64,000 nt of DNA from Dermacentor variabilis (lineage: Eukaryota > Arthropoda > Arachnida > Ixodida > Ixodidae): assembly GCF_050947875.1 (NCBI RefSeq), contig NW_027460421.1, positions 1 through 64,000 on the forward strand, given 5' to 3'. This document shows, in pieces, positions 46,501 to 60,400 of the stretch. The translations under genes were made by a program, and so were the position numbers. Each line of letters opens with the position of its first letter. Positions within the stretch are counted from its first letter, which is position 1. The notes below the pieces were generated by a model that was not told the DNA's origin, searched no databases, and was given only the letters and a program-made list of their open reading frames with translations.

Positions 46501-48420
46501 GCCAAAAGCACCATTTGCATGCATATCGTGTGGTTTTGCAGAAAAGTGCGTCCGCGTCTACCAAAAGATGCATGTGCATGTTTAAACGCGTTTTAGCACA
46601 AATCCATGTGCCGGTGCTAAAAAGAGCAGCATCGGCAGGCTTTTCACGTCGTTGGTATGAAATCCACGTGCGCGTTCTGCCAAAAGCACCATTTGCATGC
46701 ATATCGTGTGGTTTTGCAGAAACTGCGTCCGCGTCTACAAAAGATGCATGTGCATACTTAACACGCGTTTTGGCACAAATCCATGTTGCGGGTGCTAAAA
46801 ATAGCAGCATCGGCATGCTTTTCACGTCGTTGGTAGAAATCCACGCGCGCGTTCTGCCAAAAGCACCATTTGCATGCATATCGTGTGGTTTTTGCCGAAA
46901 ACTGCGTCCGCGTCTACCAAAAGTTGCATGTGCATGCTGAAAACGCGTTTTTGGCACAAATCCATGTGCGGGTGCTAAAAAGAGCAGTATCGGCATGCTT
47001 TTCACGTCGTTTGTGATATCCACGTGCGCGTTCTGCCAAAAGCACCATTTGCATGCATATCGTGCGGTTTGCAGAAAACTGCGTCCGCGTCTACCAAAAG
47101 ATGCATGTGCATGCTTAAAACGCGTTTTGGCACAAATCCATGTGCGGGTGCTAAAAGAGCAGCATCGGCATGCTTTTCACGTCGTTTGTAGAAATCCACG
47201 TGCGCGTTCTGCCAAAAGCGCCATTTGCATGCATATCGTGTGGTTTTGCAGAAAACTGCGTCCGCGTCTACCAAAAGATGCATGTGCATGCTTAAAACGC
47301 GTTTTGGCACAAATCCATGTGCGGGTGCCTAAAAAGAGCAGCATCGGCATGCTTTCACGTCGTTTGGTAGAAATCCTGTGCGCGTTCGCCAAAAGCACCA
47401 TTTGCATGTACTATCGTGTGGTTTTGCAGAAAACTGCGTCCGCGTCTACCAAAAGATGCATGCGCACGCTTAAAACGCGTTTGGCACAAATCCTTGTGCG
47501 GGTGCTAAAAAGAGCAGCATCGCATCCTTTTCACGTCGTTTGGTAGAAATCCACGTGCGCGTTCTGCACAAAAGCGCCATTTGCATGCATATCGTGTGGT
47601 TTGCAGAAAACTGCGTCCGCGTCTACCAAAAGATGCATGTGCAATGCTTAAAACGCGTTTTGGCACAAATCCGTGTGCGGGTGCTAAAAAGAGCAGCATC
47701 GGCATGCTTTTCACGTCGTTTGGTAGAAATCCACGTGCGCGTTTTGCCAAAAGCACCATTTGCATGCATATCGTGCGGTTTTGAAGAAACTGCGTCCGCG
47801 TCTACCAAAAGATACATGTGCATGCTTAAAACGCGTTTTGGCACAAATCCATGTGCGGGTGCTAAAAAGAGCAGCATCGGCATGCTTTTCACGTCGTTTG
47901 TAGAAATCCACGTGCGCGTTCTGCAAAAGCACCATTTGCATGCATATCGTATAGTTTTGCAGAAAAGTGCGTCCGCGTCTACCAAAAGATGCATGTGCAT
48001 GCTTAAAACGCGTTTTGGCACAAATCCATGGGCCGGTGCTAAAAAGAGCAGCATCGCACGCTTTTCACGTCGTTTGGTAGAAATCCACGTGCGCGTTCTG
48101 CCAAAAGCACCATTTGCATGCATATCGTGTGGTTTTGCAGAAAACTGCGTCCGCGTCTACCAAAAGATGCAAGTACATGCTTAAAACGCGTTTTGGCATA
48201 AATCCATGTGCTGGTGCTAAAAAGAGCAGCATCGGCATGCTTTTCACGTCGTTTGGTAGAAATCCACGTGCGCGTTCTGCCAAAAGCATCATTTGCATGC
48301 ATGTCGTGCGGTTTTGCAGAAAACTGCGTCCGCGTCTACCAAAGATGCATGTGCATGCTTAAAACGCGTTTTGGCACAAATCCATGTGCGGGTGCTAAAA
48401 AGAGCAGCATCGGCATGCTT
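43501..48420 (+). repeat. Noisy array segment with mixed subfamilies
   Basis: About 27 monomers. Marks include CAAAACCATGTG with AGCACCGG (43752-43787), GCGTCAACC (43883, 44243), GTTTAAAC (46580), GCCGAAAAC (46894), GCACGCTGAAAACG (about 45509) and GATACATGTG (47812). Indels are especially frequent at 44.9-47.6 kb, for example AGAAAATTCCCACG near 45053 and GTACTATCG near 47408. No non-satellite sequence was seen. Confidence 0.75.
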
Positions 48421-48422
48421 TT

Positions 48423-51400
48423 CACGTCTTTTGGTAGAAATCCACGTGCGCGTTCTGCCAAAAAGCACCATTTGCATGCATATCGTGTGGTTTTGCAGAA
48501 AACTGCGTCCGCGTCTACCAAAAGATGCATGTGCTGCTTAAAACGCGTTTTGGCACAAATCCATGTGCGGGTGCTAAAAAGAGCAGCATCGGCATGTTTT
48601 TCACGTCGTTTGGTAGAAATCCACGTGCGCGTTCTGCCAAAAGCACCATTTGCAGCATATCGTGTGGTTTTGCCGAAAACTGCGTCCGCGTCTACCAAAA
48701 GATGCATGTGCACGCTGAAAACGCGTTTTGGCACAAATCCATGTGCGGGTGCTAAAAAGAGCAGTATCGGCATGCTTTTCACGTCGTTTGGTGGAAATCC
48801 ACGTGCGCGTTCTGCCAAAAGCACCATTTGCATGCATATCGTGCGGTTTTGCAGAAAACTGCGTCCGCGTCTACCAAAAGATGCATGTGCATGCTTAAAA
48901 CGCGTTTTGGCACAAATCCATGTGCGGGTGCTAAAAAGAGCAGCATCGGCATGCTTTTCACGTCGTTTGGTAGAAATCCACGTGCGCGTTCTGCCAAAAG
49001 CGCCATTTGCACGCATATCGTGTGGTTTTGCAGAAAACTGCGTCCGCGTCTACCAAAAGATGCATGTGCATGCTTAAAACGCGTTTTGGCACAAATCCAT
49101 GTGCGGGTGCTAAAAAGAGCAGCATCGGCATGCTTTTCACGTCGTTTGGTAGAAATCCACGTGCGCGTTCCGCCAAAAGCACCATTTGCATGTATATCGT
49201 GTGGTTTTGCAGAAACTGCGTCCGCGTCTACCAAAAGATGCATGTGCACGCTTAAAACGCGTTTTGGCACAAATCCATGTGCGGGTGCTAAAAAGAGCAG
49301 CATCGGCATCCTTTTCACGTCGTTTGGTAGAAATCCACGTGCGCGTTCTGCCAAAAGCGCCATTTGCATGCATATCGTGTGGTTTTGCAGAAAACTGCGT
49401 CCGCGTCTACCAAAAGATGCATGTGCATGCTTAAAACGCGTTTTGGCACAAATCCGTGTGCGGGTGCTAAAAAGAGCAGCATCGGCATGCTTTTCACGTC
49501 GTTTGGTAGAAATCCACGTGCGCGTTCTGGCAAAAGCACCATTTGCATGTATATCGTGTGGTTTTGCAGAAAACTGCGTCCGCGTCTACCAAAGATGCAT
49601 GTGCATGCTTAAAACGCGTTTTGGCACAAATCCATGTGCGGGTGCTAAATAGAGCAGCATCGGCATGCTTTTCACGTCGTTTGGTGGAAATCCACGTGCG
49701 CGTTCTGCCAAAAGCACCATTTGCATGCATATCGTGCGGTTTTGCAGAAAACTGCGTCCGCGTCTACCAAAAGATGCATGTGCATGCTTAAAACGCGTTT
49801 GGCACAATCCATGTGCCGGTGCTAAAAAGAGCAGCATCGGCATGCTTTTCACGTCGTTGGTAGAAATCCACGTGCGCGTTCTGCCAAAAGCACCATTTGC
49901 ATGCATATCGTGTGTTTTGCAGAAAAGTGCGTCCGCGTCTACCAAAAGATGCATGTGCATGTTTAAACGCGTTTTAGCACAAATCCATGTGCCGTGCTAA
50001 AAAGAGCAGCATCGGCAGGCTTTTCACGTCGTTTGGTAGAAATCCACGTGCGCGTTCTGCAAAAGCACCATTTGCATGCATATCGTGTGGTTTTGCAGAA
50101 AACTGCGTCGCGCGTCTACCAAAAGATGCATGTGCATACTTAACACGCGTTTTGGCACAAATCCATGTGCGGGTGCTAAAAATAGCAGCATCGGCATGCT
50201 TTTCACGTCGTTTGGTAGAAATCCACGCGCGCGTTCTGCCAAAAGCACCATTTGCATGCATATCGTGTGGTTTTGCCGAAAACTGCGTCCGCGTCTACCA
50301 AAAGTTGCATGTGGATGCTGAAAACGCGTTTTGGCACAAATCCATGTGCGGGTGCTAAAAAGAGCAGTATCGGCATGCTTTTCCGTCGTTTGGTGGAAAT
50401 CCACGTGCGCGTTTCTGCCAAAAGCACCATTTGCATGCATATCGTGCGGTTTTGCAGAAAACTGCGTCCGCGTCTACCAAAAGATGCATGTGCATGCTTA
50501 AAACGCGTTTTGGCACAAATCCATGTGCGGGTGCTAAAAAGAGCAGCATCGGCATGCTTTTCACGTCGTTGGTAGAAATCCACGTGCGCGTTTCTGCCAA
50601 AAGCGCCATTTGCATGCATATCGTGTGGTTTTGCAGAAAACTGCGTCCGCGTCTACCAAAAGATGCATGTGCATGCTTAAAACGCGTTTTGGCACAAATC
50701 CATGTGCGGGTGCTAAAAAGAGCAGCATCGGACATGCTTTTCACGTCGTTTGGTAGAAATCCACGTGCGCGTTCCGCCAAAAGCACCATTTGCATGTATA
50801 TCGTGTGGTTTTGCAGAAAACTGCGTCCGCGTCTACCAAAGATGCATGCGCACGCTTAAACGCGTTTTGGCACAAATCCATGTGCGGGTGCTAAAAAGAG
50901 CAGCATCGGCATCCTTTTCACGTCGTTTGGTAGAAATCCCACGTGCGCGTTCTGCCAAAAGCGCCATTTGCATGCATATCGTGTGGTTTTGCAGAAAACT
51001 GCGTCGCGTCTACCAAAAGATGCATGTGCATGCATAAAACGCGTTTGGCACAAATCCGTGTGCGGGTGCTAAAAAGAGCAGCATCGGCATGCTTTTCACG
51101 TCGTTTGGTAGAAATCCACGTGCGCGTTCTGCCAAAAGCACCATTTGCATGCATATCGTGCGGTTTTGAAGAAAACTGCGTCCGCGTCTACCAAAAGATA
51201 CATGTGCATGCTTAAAACGCGTTTTGGCACAAATCCATGTGCGGGTGCTAAAAAGAGCAGCATCGGCATGCTTTTCACGTCGTTTGGTAGAAATCCACGT
51301 GCGCGTTCTGCCAAAAGCACCATTTGCATGCATATCGTATAGTTTTGCAGAAAAGTGCGTCCGCGTCTACCAAAAGATGCATGTGCATGCTTAAAACGCG

Positions 51401-54400
51401 TTTTGGCACAAATCCATGTGCCGGTGCTAAAAAGAGCAGCATCGGCACGCTTTTCACGTCGTTTGGTAGAAATCCACGTGCGCGTTCTGCCAAAAGCACC
51501 ATTGCATGCATATCGTGTGGTTTTGCAGAAAACTGCGTCCGCGTCTACCAAAAGATGCAAGTACATGCTTAAAACGCGTTTTGCATAAATCCATGTGCAG
51601 GTGCTAAAAAGAGCAGCATCGGCATGCTTTTCACGTCGTTTGGTAGAAATCCACGTGCGCGTTCTGCCAAAAGCATCATTTGCATGCATGTCGTGCGGTT
51701 TTGCAGAAAACTGCGTCCGCGTCTACAAAAGATGCATGTGCATGCTTAAAACGCGTTTTGGCACAAATCCATGTGCGGGTGCTAAAAAGAGCAGCATCGG
51801 CATGCTTTTCACGTCTTTTGGTAGAAATCCACGTGCGCGTTCTGCCAAAAGCACCATTTGCATGCATATCGTGTGGTTTTGCAGAAAACTGCGTCCGCGT
51901 CTACCAAAAGATGCATGTGCTGCTTAAAACGCGTTTTGGCACAAATCCATGTGCGGGGTGCTAAAAAGAGCAGCATCGGCATGTTTTTCACGTCGTTTGG
52001 TAGAAATCCACGTGCGCGTTCTGCCAAAAGCACCATTTGCATTGCATATCTTGTAGTTTTGCAGAAAAGTGCGTCCGCGTCTACCAAAAGATGCATGTGC
52101 ATGCTTAAAACGCGTTTTGGCACAAATCCATGTGCCGGTGCTAAAAAGAGCAGCATCGGCACGCTTTTCACGTCGTTTGGTCAGAAATCACGTGCGCGTT
52201 CTGCAAAAGCACCATTTGCATGCATATCGTGTGGTTTTGCAGAAAACTGCGTCGCGTCTACCAAAAGATGCAAGTACATGCTTAAAACGCGTTTGGCATA
52301 AATCCATGTGCGGGTGCTAAAAGAGCAGCATCGGCATGCTTTTCACGTCGTTTGGTAGAAATCCACGTGCGCGTTCTGCCAAAAGCACCATTTGCATGCA
52401 TATCGTGCGGTTTTGCAGAAAACTGCGTCCGCGTCTACCAAAAGATGCATGTGCATGCTTAAAACTCGTTTTGGCACAAATCCATGTGCCGGTGCTAAAA
52501 AGAGCAGCATCGGCATGCTTTTCACGTCGTTTGGTAGAAATCCACGTGCGCGTTCTGCCAAAAGCACCATTTGCATGCATATCGTGTGGTTTTGCAGAAA
52601 CTGCGTCCGCGTCTACCAAAAGATGCATGTGCTGCTTAAAACGCGTTTTGGCACAAATCCATGTGCGGGTGCTAAAAAGAGCAGCATCGGCATGCTTTTC
52701 ACGTCGTTTGGTAGAAATCCACGTGCGCGTTCTGCCAAAAGCACCATTTGCATGTATATCGTGTGGTTTTGCAGAAACTGCGTCCGCGTCTACCAAAAGA
52801 TGCATGTGCATGCTTAAAACGCGTTTTGGCACAAATTCATGTGCGGGTGCTAAAAAGAGCAGCATCGGCATGCTTTTCACGTCGTTTGGTAGAAATCCAC
52901 GTGCGCGTTCTGCCAAAAGCGCCATTTGCATGCATATCGTGTGGTTTTGCAGAAAACTGCGCCCGCGTCTACCAAAAGATGCATGTGCATGCTTTAAAAC
53001 GCGTTTTGGCACAAATCCATCTGCGGGTGCTAAAAAGAGCAGCATCGGCCTGCTTTTCACGTCGTTTGGTGGAAATCCACGTGCGCGTTCTGCCAAAAGC
53101 ACCATTTGCATGCATATCGTGTGGTTTTGCAGAAAACTGCGTCCGCGTCTACCAAAAGATGCATGTGGCATGCTTAAAACGCGTTTTGGCACAAATCCAT
53201 GTGCGGGTGCTAAAAAGAGCAGCATCGGCATGCTTTTCACGTCGTTTGGTAGAAATCACGTGCGCGTTCTGTCAAAAGCACCATTTGCATGTATATCGTG
53301 TGGTTTTGCTGAAAACTGCGTCCGCGTCTACCAAAGATGCATGTGCATGCTTTAAAACGCGTTTTGGCACAAATCCATGTGCGGGTGCTAAATAGAGCAG
53401 CATCGGCATGCTTTCACGTCGTTTGGTGGAAATCCACGTGCGCGTTCTGCCAAAAGCACCATTTGCATGCATATCGAGCGGTTTTGCAGAAAACTGCGTC
53501 CGCGTCTACCAAAAGATGCATGTGCATGCTTAAAACGCGTTTTGGCACAAATCCATGTGCCGGTGCTGAAAAGAGCAGCATCGGCATGCTTTTCACGTCG
53601 TTTGTAGAAATCCACGTGCGCGTTCTGCGAAAAGCACCATTTGCATGCATATCGTGTGGTTTTGCAGAAAAGTGCGTCCGCGTCTACCAAAAGATGCATG
53701 TGCATGTTTAAACGCGTTTTAGCACAAATCCATGTGCCGGTGCTAAAAAGAGCAGCATCGGCAGGCTTTTCACGTCGTTTGGTAGAAATCCACGTGCGCG
53801 TTCTGCCAAAAGCCACCATTTGCATGCATATCGTGTGCTTTTGCAGAAAACTGCGTCCGCGTCTACCAAAAGATGCATGTGCATACTTAACACGCGTTTT
53901 GGCACAAATCCATGTGCGGGTGCTAAAAATAGCAAGCATCGCATGCTTTTCACGTCGTTTGGTAGAAATCCACGTGCGCGTTCTGCCAAAGCATCATTTG
54001 CATGCATGTCGTGCGGTTTTGCAGAAAACTCGCGTCCGCGTCTACCAAAGATGCATGTGCATGCTGAAACGCGTTTTGGCACAAATCCATGTGCGGGTGC
54101 TAAAAGAGCAGTATCGGCATGCTTTTCACGTCGTTTGGTGGAAATCCACGTGCGCGTTCTGCAAAAGCAACATTTGCATGCATATCGTGCGGTTTTGCAG
54201 AAAACTGCGTCCGCGTCTACCAAAAGATGCATGTGCATGCTTAAAACGCGTTTTGCACAAATCCATGTGCGGGTGCTAAAAAGAGCAGCATCGGCATGCT
54301 TTTCACGTCGTTTGGTAGAAATCCACGTGCGCGTTCTGCCAAAAGCGCCATTTGCATGCATATCGTGTGGTTTTGCAGAAAACTGCGTCCGCGTCTACCA

Positions 54401-57400
54401 AAAGATGCATGTGCATGCTTAAAACGCTTTTTGGCACAAATCCATGTGCCGGTGCTAAAAAGAGCAGCATCGGCATGCTTTTCACGTCGTTTGGTAGAAA
54501 TCCACGTGCGCGTTCGCCAAAAGCACCATTTGCATGTATATCGTGTGGTTTGCAGAAAACTGCGTCCGCGTCTACAAAAGATGCATGTGCACGCTTAAAC
54601 GCGTTTTGGCACAAATCCATGTGCGGGTGCTAAAAAGAGCAGCATCGGCATCCTTTTCACGTCGTTTGGTAGAAATCCACGTGCGCGTTCTGCCAAAAGC
54701 GCCATTTGCATGCATATCGTGTGGTTTTGCAGAAAACTGCGTCCGCGTCTACCAAAAGATGCATGTGCATGCTTAAAACGCGTTTTGGCACAAATCCGTG
54801 TGCGGGTGCTAAGAAGAGCAGCATCGGCATGCTTTTCACGTCGTTTGGTAGAAATCACGTGCGCGTTCTGCCAAAGCACCATTTGCATGCATATCGTGCG
54901 GTTTTGCAGAAAACTGCGTCCGCGTCTACCAAAAGATACATGTGCATGCTTAAAACGCGTTTTGGCACAAATCCATGTGCGGGTGCTAAAAAGAGCAGCA
55001 TCGGCATGCTTTTCACGTCGTTTGGTAGAAATCCACGTGCGCGTTCTGCCAAAAGCACCATTGCATGCATATCGTATAGTTTTGCAGAAAAGTGCGTCCG
55101 CGTCTACCAAAAGATGCATGTGCATGCTTAAAAACTCGTTTTGGCACAAAATCCATGTGCCGGTGCTAAAAAGAGCAGCATCGGCACGCTTTTCACGTCG
55201 TTTGGTAGAAATCCACGTGCGCGTTCTGCCAAAAGCATCATTTGGCATGCATGTCGTGCGGTTTTGCAGAAACTGCGTCCGCGTCTACCAAAAGATGCAT
55301 GTGCATGCTTTAAAACGCGTTTTGGCACAAATCCATGTGCGGGTGCTAAAAAGAGCAGCATCGGCATGCTTTTCACGTCTTTTGGTAGAAATCCACGTGC
55401 GCGTTCTGCCAAAAGCACCATTTGCATGCATATCGTGTGGTTTTGCAGAAAACTGCGTCGCGTCTACCAAAAGATGCATGTGCTGCTTAAAACGCGTTTT
55501 GGCGCAAATCCATGTGCGGGTGCTAAAAGAGCAGCATCGGCATGTTTTCACGTCGTTTGGTAGAAATCCACGTGCGCGTTCTGCCAAAAGCACCATTTGC
55601 ATGCATATCTTGTAGTTTTGCAGAAAAGTGCGTCCGCGTCTACAAAAGATGCATGTGCATGCTTAAAACGCGTTTTGGCACAATCCATGTGCCGGTGCTA
55701 AAAGAGCAGCATCGGCACGCTTTTCACGTCGTTTGGTAGAAATCCACGTGCGCGTTCTGCCAAAAGCACCATTTGCATGCATATCGTGTGGTTTTGCAGA
55801 AAACTGCGTCCGCGTCTACCAAAAGATGCAAGTACATGCTTAAAACGCGTTTTGGCATAAATCCATGTGCGGGTGCTAAAAAGAGCAGCATCGGCATGCT
55901 TTTCACGTCGTTTGGTAGAAATCCACGTGCGCGTTCTGCAAAAGCACCATTTGCATGCATATCGTGCGGTTTTGCAGAAAACTGCGTCCGCGTCTACCAA
56001 AAGATGCATGTGCATGCTTAAAACTCGTTTTGGCACAAATCCATGTGCCGGTGCTAAAAGAGCAGCATCGGCATGCTTTTCACGTCGTTTGTAGAAATCC
56101 ACGTGCGCGTTCTGCCAAAAGCACCATTTGCATGCATACCGTGTGGTTTTGCAGAAAACTGCGTCCGCGTCTACCAAAAGATGCATGTGCTGCTTAAAAC
56201 GCGTTTTGGCACAAATCCATGTGCGGGTGCTAAAAAGAGCAGCATCGGCATGTTTTTCACGTCGTTTGGTAGAAATCCACGTGCGCGTTCTGCCAAAAGC
56301 ACCATTTGCATGCATATCTTGTAGTTTTGCAGAAAAGTGCGTCCGCGTCTACCAAAAGATGCATGTGCATGCTTAAAACGCGTTTTGGCACAAATCCATG
56401 TGCCGGTGCTAAAAGAGCAGCATCGGCACGCCTTTTCACGTCGTTTGGTAGAAATCCACGTGCGCGTTCTGCCAAAAGCACCATTTGCATGCATATCGTG
56501 TGGTTTTGCAGAAAACTGCGTCCGCGTCTACCAAAGATGCAAGTACATGCTTAAAACGCGTTTTGGCATAAATCCATGTGCGGGTGCTAAAAAGAGCAGC
56601 ATCGGCATGCTTTTCACGTCGTTTGGTAGAAATCCACGTGCGCGTTCTGCCAAAAGCACCATTTGCATGCATATCGTGCGGTTTTGCAGAAAACTGCGTC
56701 CGCGTCTACCAAAAGATGCATGTGCATGCTTAAAACTCGTTTTGGCACAAATCCATGTGCCGGTGCTAAAAGAGCAGCATCGGCATGCTTTTCACGTCGT
56801 TTGGTAGAAATCCACGTGCGCGTTCTGCCAAAAGCACCATTTGCATGCATACCGTGTGCTTTTGCAGAAAACTGCGTCCGCGTCTACCAAAAGATGCATG
56901 TGCTGCTTAAAACGCGTTTTGGCACAAATCCATGTGCGGGTGCTAAAAGAGCAGCATCGGCATGCTTTTCCCGTCGTTTGGTAGAAATCCACGTGCGCGT
57001 TCTGCCAAAAGCACCATTTGCATGTTATCGTGTGGTTTGCAGAAAACTGCGTCCGCGTCTACCAAAAGATGCATGTGCATGCTTAAAACGCGTTTTGGCA
57101 CAATTCATGTGCGGGTGCTAAAAAGAGCAGCATCGGCATGCTTTTCACGTCGTTTGGTGGAAATCCACGTGCGCGTTCTGCCAAAAAACCATTTGCATGC
57201 ATATCGTGTGGTTTAGCAGAAAACTGCGTCCGCGTCTACCAAAAGATGCATGTGCATGCTTAAAACGCGTTTTGCACAAATCCATGTGCGGGTGCTAAAA
57301 AGAGCAGCATCGGCATGCTTTTCACGTCGTTTGGTAGAAATCCACGTGCGCGTTCTGCCAAAAGCACCATTTGCATGTATATCGTGTGGTTTTGCTGAAA

Positions 57401-60400
57401 ACTGCGTCCGCGTCTACCAAAAGATGCATGTGCACGCTTAAAACGCGTTTTGGCACAAATCCATGTGCGGGTGCTAAAAAGAGCAGCATCGCATGCTTTT
57501 CACGTCGTTTGTAGAAATCCACGTGCGCGTTCTGCCAAAAGCGCCATTTGCATGCATATCGTGTGGTTTTGCAGAAAACTGCGTCCGCGTCTACCAAAAG
57601 ATGCATGTGCATGCTTAAAACGCGTTTTGGCACAAATCCATGTGCGGGTGCTAAAAGAGCAGCATCGGCATGCTTTTCACGTCGTTTGGTAGAAATCCAC
57701 GTGCGCGTTCCGCCAAAAGCACCATTTGCATGTATATCGTGTGGTTTTGCAGAAAACTGCGTCCGCGTCTACCAAAAGATGCATGTGCACGCTTAAAACG
57801 CGTTTTGGCACAAATCCATGTGCGGGTGCTAAAAAGAGCAGCATCGGCATCCTTTTCACGTCGTTTGGTAGAAATCCACGTGCGCGTTCTGCCTAAAGCA
57901 CCATTTGCATGCATATCGTGTGGTTTTGCAGACAACTGCGTCCGCGTCTATCAAAAGATGCAAGTACATGCTTAAAACGCGTTTTGGCATAAATCCATGT
58001 GCTGGTGCTAAAAAGAGCAGCATCGGCATGCTTTTCACGTCGTTTGGTAGAAATCCACGTGCGCGTTCTGCCAAAAGCATCATTTGCATGCATATCGTGC
58101 GTTTTGCAGAAAACTGCGTCCGCGTCTACCAAAAGATGCATGTGCATGCTTAAAACGCGTTTTGGCACAAATCCATGTGCGGGTGCTAAAAAGAGCAGCA
58201 TCGGCATGCTTTTCACGTCTTTTGGTAGAAATCCACGTGCGCGTTCTGCCAAAAGCACCATTTGCATGCATATCGTGTGGTTTTGCAGAAAACTGCGTCC
58301 GCGTCTACCAAAAGATGCATGTGCTGCTTAAAACGCGTTTTGGCACAAATCCATGTGCGGGTGCTAAAAAGAGCAGCATCGGCATGTTTTTCACGTCGTT
58401 GGTAGAAATCCACGTGCGCGTTCTGCCAAAAGCACCATTTGCATGCATATCTTGTAGTTTTGCAGAAAAGTGCGTCCGCGTCTACCAAAAGATGCATGTG
58501 CATGCTTAAAACGCGATTTGGCACAAATCCATGTGCCGGTGCTAAAAAGAGCAGCATCGGCACGCTTTTCACGTCGTTTGGTAGAAATCCACGTGCGCGT
58601 TCTGCCAAAAGCACCATTTGCATGCATATCGTGTGGTTTGCAGAAAACTGCATCCGCGTCTACCAAAGATGCAAGTACATGCTTAAAACGCGTTTTGGCA
58701 CAAATCCATGTGCGGGTGCTAAAAAGAGCAGCATCGGCATGCTTTTCACGTCGTTTGGTAGAAATCCACGTGCGCGTTCTGCCAAAAGCACCATTTGCAT
58801 GCATATCGTGCGGTTTTGCAGAAAACTGCGTCCGCGTCTACCAAAAGATGCATGTGCATGCTTAAAACTCGTTTTGGCACAAATCCATGTGCGGGTGCTA
58901 AAAAGAGCAGCATCGGCATGCTTTTCACGTCGTTTGGTAGAAATCCACGTGCGCGTTCTGCCAAAAGCACCATTTGCATGCATATCGTGTGGTTTTGCAG
59001 AAAACTGCGTCCGCGTCTACCAAAAGATGCATGTGCTGCTTAAAACGCGTTTTGCACAAATCCATGTGCGGGTGCTAAAAAGAGCAGCATCGGCATGCTT
59101 TTCACGTCGTTTGGTAGAAATCCACGTGCGCGTTCTGCCAAAAGCACCATTTGCATGTATATCGTGTGGTTTTGCAGAAACTGCGCCCGCGTCTACCAAA
59201 AGATGCATGTGCATGCTTAAAACGCGTTTTGGCACAAATTCATGTGCGGGTGCTAAAAAGAGCAGCATCGGCATGCTTTTCACGTCGTTTGGTAGAAATC
59301 CACGTGCGCGTTCTGCCTAAAGCGCCATTTGCATGCATATCGTGTGGTTTTGCAGAAAACTGCGCCCGCGTCTACCAAAAGATGCATGTGCATGCTTAAA
59401 ACGCGTTTTGGCACAAATCCATCTGCGGGTGCTAAAAAGAGCAGCATCGGCATGCTTTTCACGTCGTTTGGTGGAAATCCACGTGCGCGTTCTGCCAAAA
59501 GCACCATTTGCATGCATATCGTGTGGTTTTGCAGAAAACTGCGTCCGCGTCTACCAAAGATGCATGTGCTGCTTAAAACGCGTTTTGGCACAAATCCATG
59601 TGCGGGTGCTAAAAAGAGCAGCATCGGCATGTTTTTCACGTCGTTGGTAGAAATCCACGTGCGCGTTCTGCCAAAAGCACCATTTGCATGCATATCTTGT
59701 AGTTTTGCAGAAAAGTGCGTCCGCGTCTACCAAAAGATGCATGTGCATGCTTAAAACGCGTTTTGGCACAAATCCATGTGCCGGTGCTAAAAAGAGCAGC
59801 ATCGGCACGCTTTTCACGTCGTTTGTAGGAATCCACGTGCGCGTTCTGCCAAAAGCCCCATTTGCATGCATATCGTGTGGTTTTGCAGAAAACTGCATCC
59901 GCGTCTACCAAAGATGCAAGTACATGCTTAAAACGCGTTTTGGCATAAATCCATGTCCGGGTGCTAAAAAGAGCAGCATCGGCATGCTTTTCACGTCGTT
60001 TGGTAGAAATCCACGTGCGCGTTCTGCCAAAAGCACCATTTGCATGCATATCGTGCGGTTTTGCAGAAACTGCGTCCGCGTCTACCAAAAGATGCATGTG
60101 CATGCTTAAAACTCGTTTTGGCACAATCCATGTGGCGGGTGCTAAAAAGAGCAGCATCGGCGTGCTTTTCACGTCGTTTGGTAGAAATCCACGTGCGCGT
60201 TCTGCCAAAAGCACCATTTGCATGCATATCGTGTGGTTTTGCAGAAAACTGCGTCCGCGTCTACCAAAAGATGCATGTGCTGCTTAAAACGCGTTTTGGC
60301 ACAAATCCATGTGCGGGTGCTAAAAAGAGCAGCATCGGCATGCTTTTCACGTCGTTTAGTAGAAATCCACGTGCGCGTTCTGCCAAAAGCACCATTTGCA

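Larger units (their letters stand above)
37550..60135 (+). repeat. Indel-dense part of the array, probably unpolished sequence
   Basis: From CATCGCGTGC (37550) to GTGGCGGGTG (about 60134) one-base gains and losses appear at close to one per monomer, mainly in homopolymers: GGTTTGCAG for GGTTTTGCAG, GCTAAAAGAGC for GCTAAAAAGAGC, CTGCAAAAGC for CTGCCAAAAGC, GTTTGTAG for GTTTGGTAG, CTTAAACGCG for CTTAAAACGCG. Between 38,145 and 39,540 I counted at least eleven. Before 37.5 kb such events are several kilobases apart. The substitutions marking HOR copies are kept, so the DNA is ordinary satellite. The frame resets give chance open frames up to 339 codons, which I do not regard as genes. Confidence 0.85.

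Noticed and set aside
52336..53355. 339-codon plus-strand open frame, the longest in the window
   Set aside because: It lies in the indel-dense zone and is open only because one-base indels reset the frame. The translation is the same ~20-residue repeat in changing frames. The 314-codon minus-strand frame at 45038-45982 has the same explanation.
37550..60135. Indel-rich zone as an ancient, decaying part of the array
   Set aside because: Not excluded, but less likely: copies keep HOR-specific substitutions shared with clean copies, changes are mostly homopolymer lengths, and the edges are sharp.
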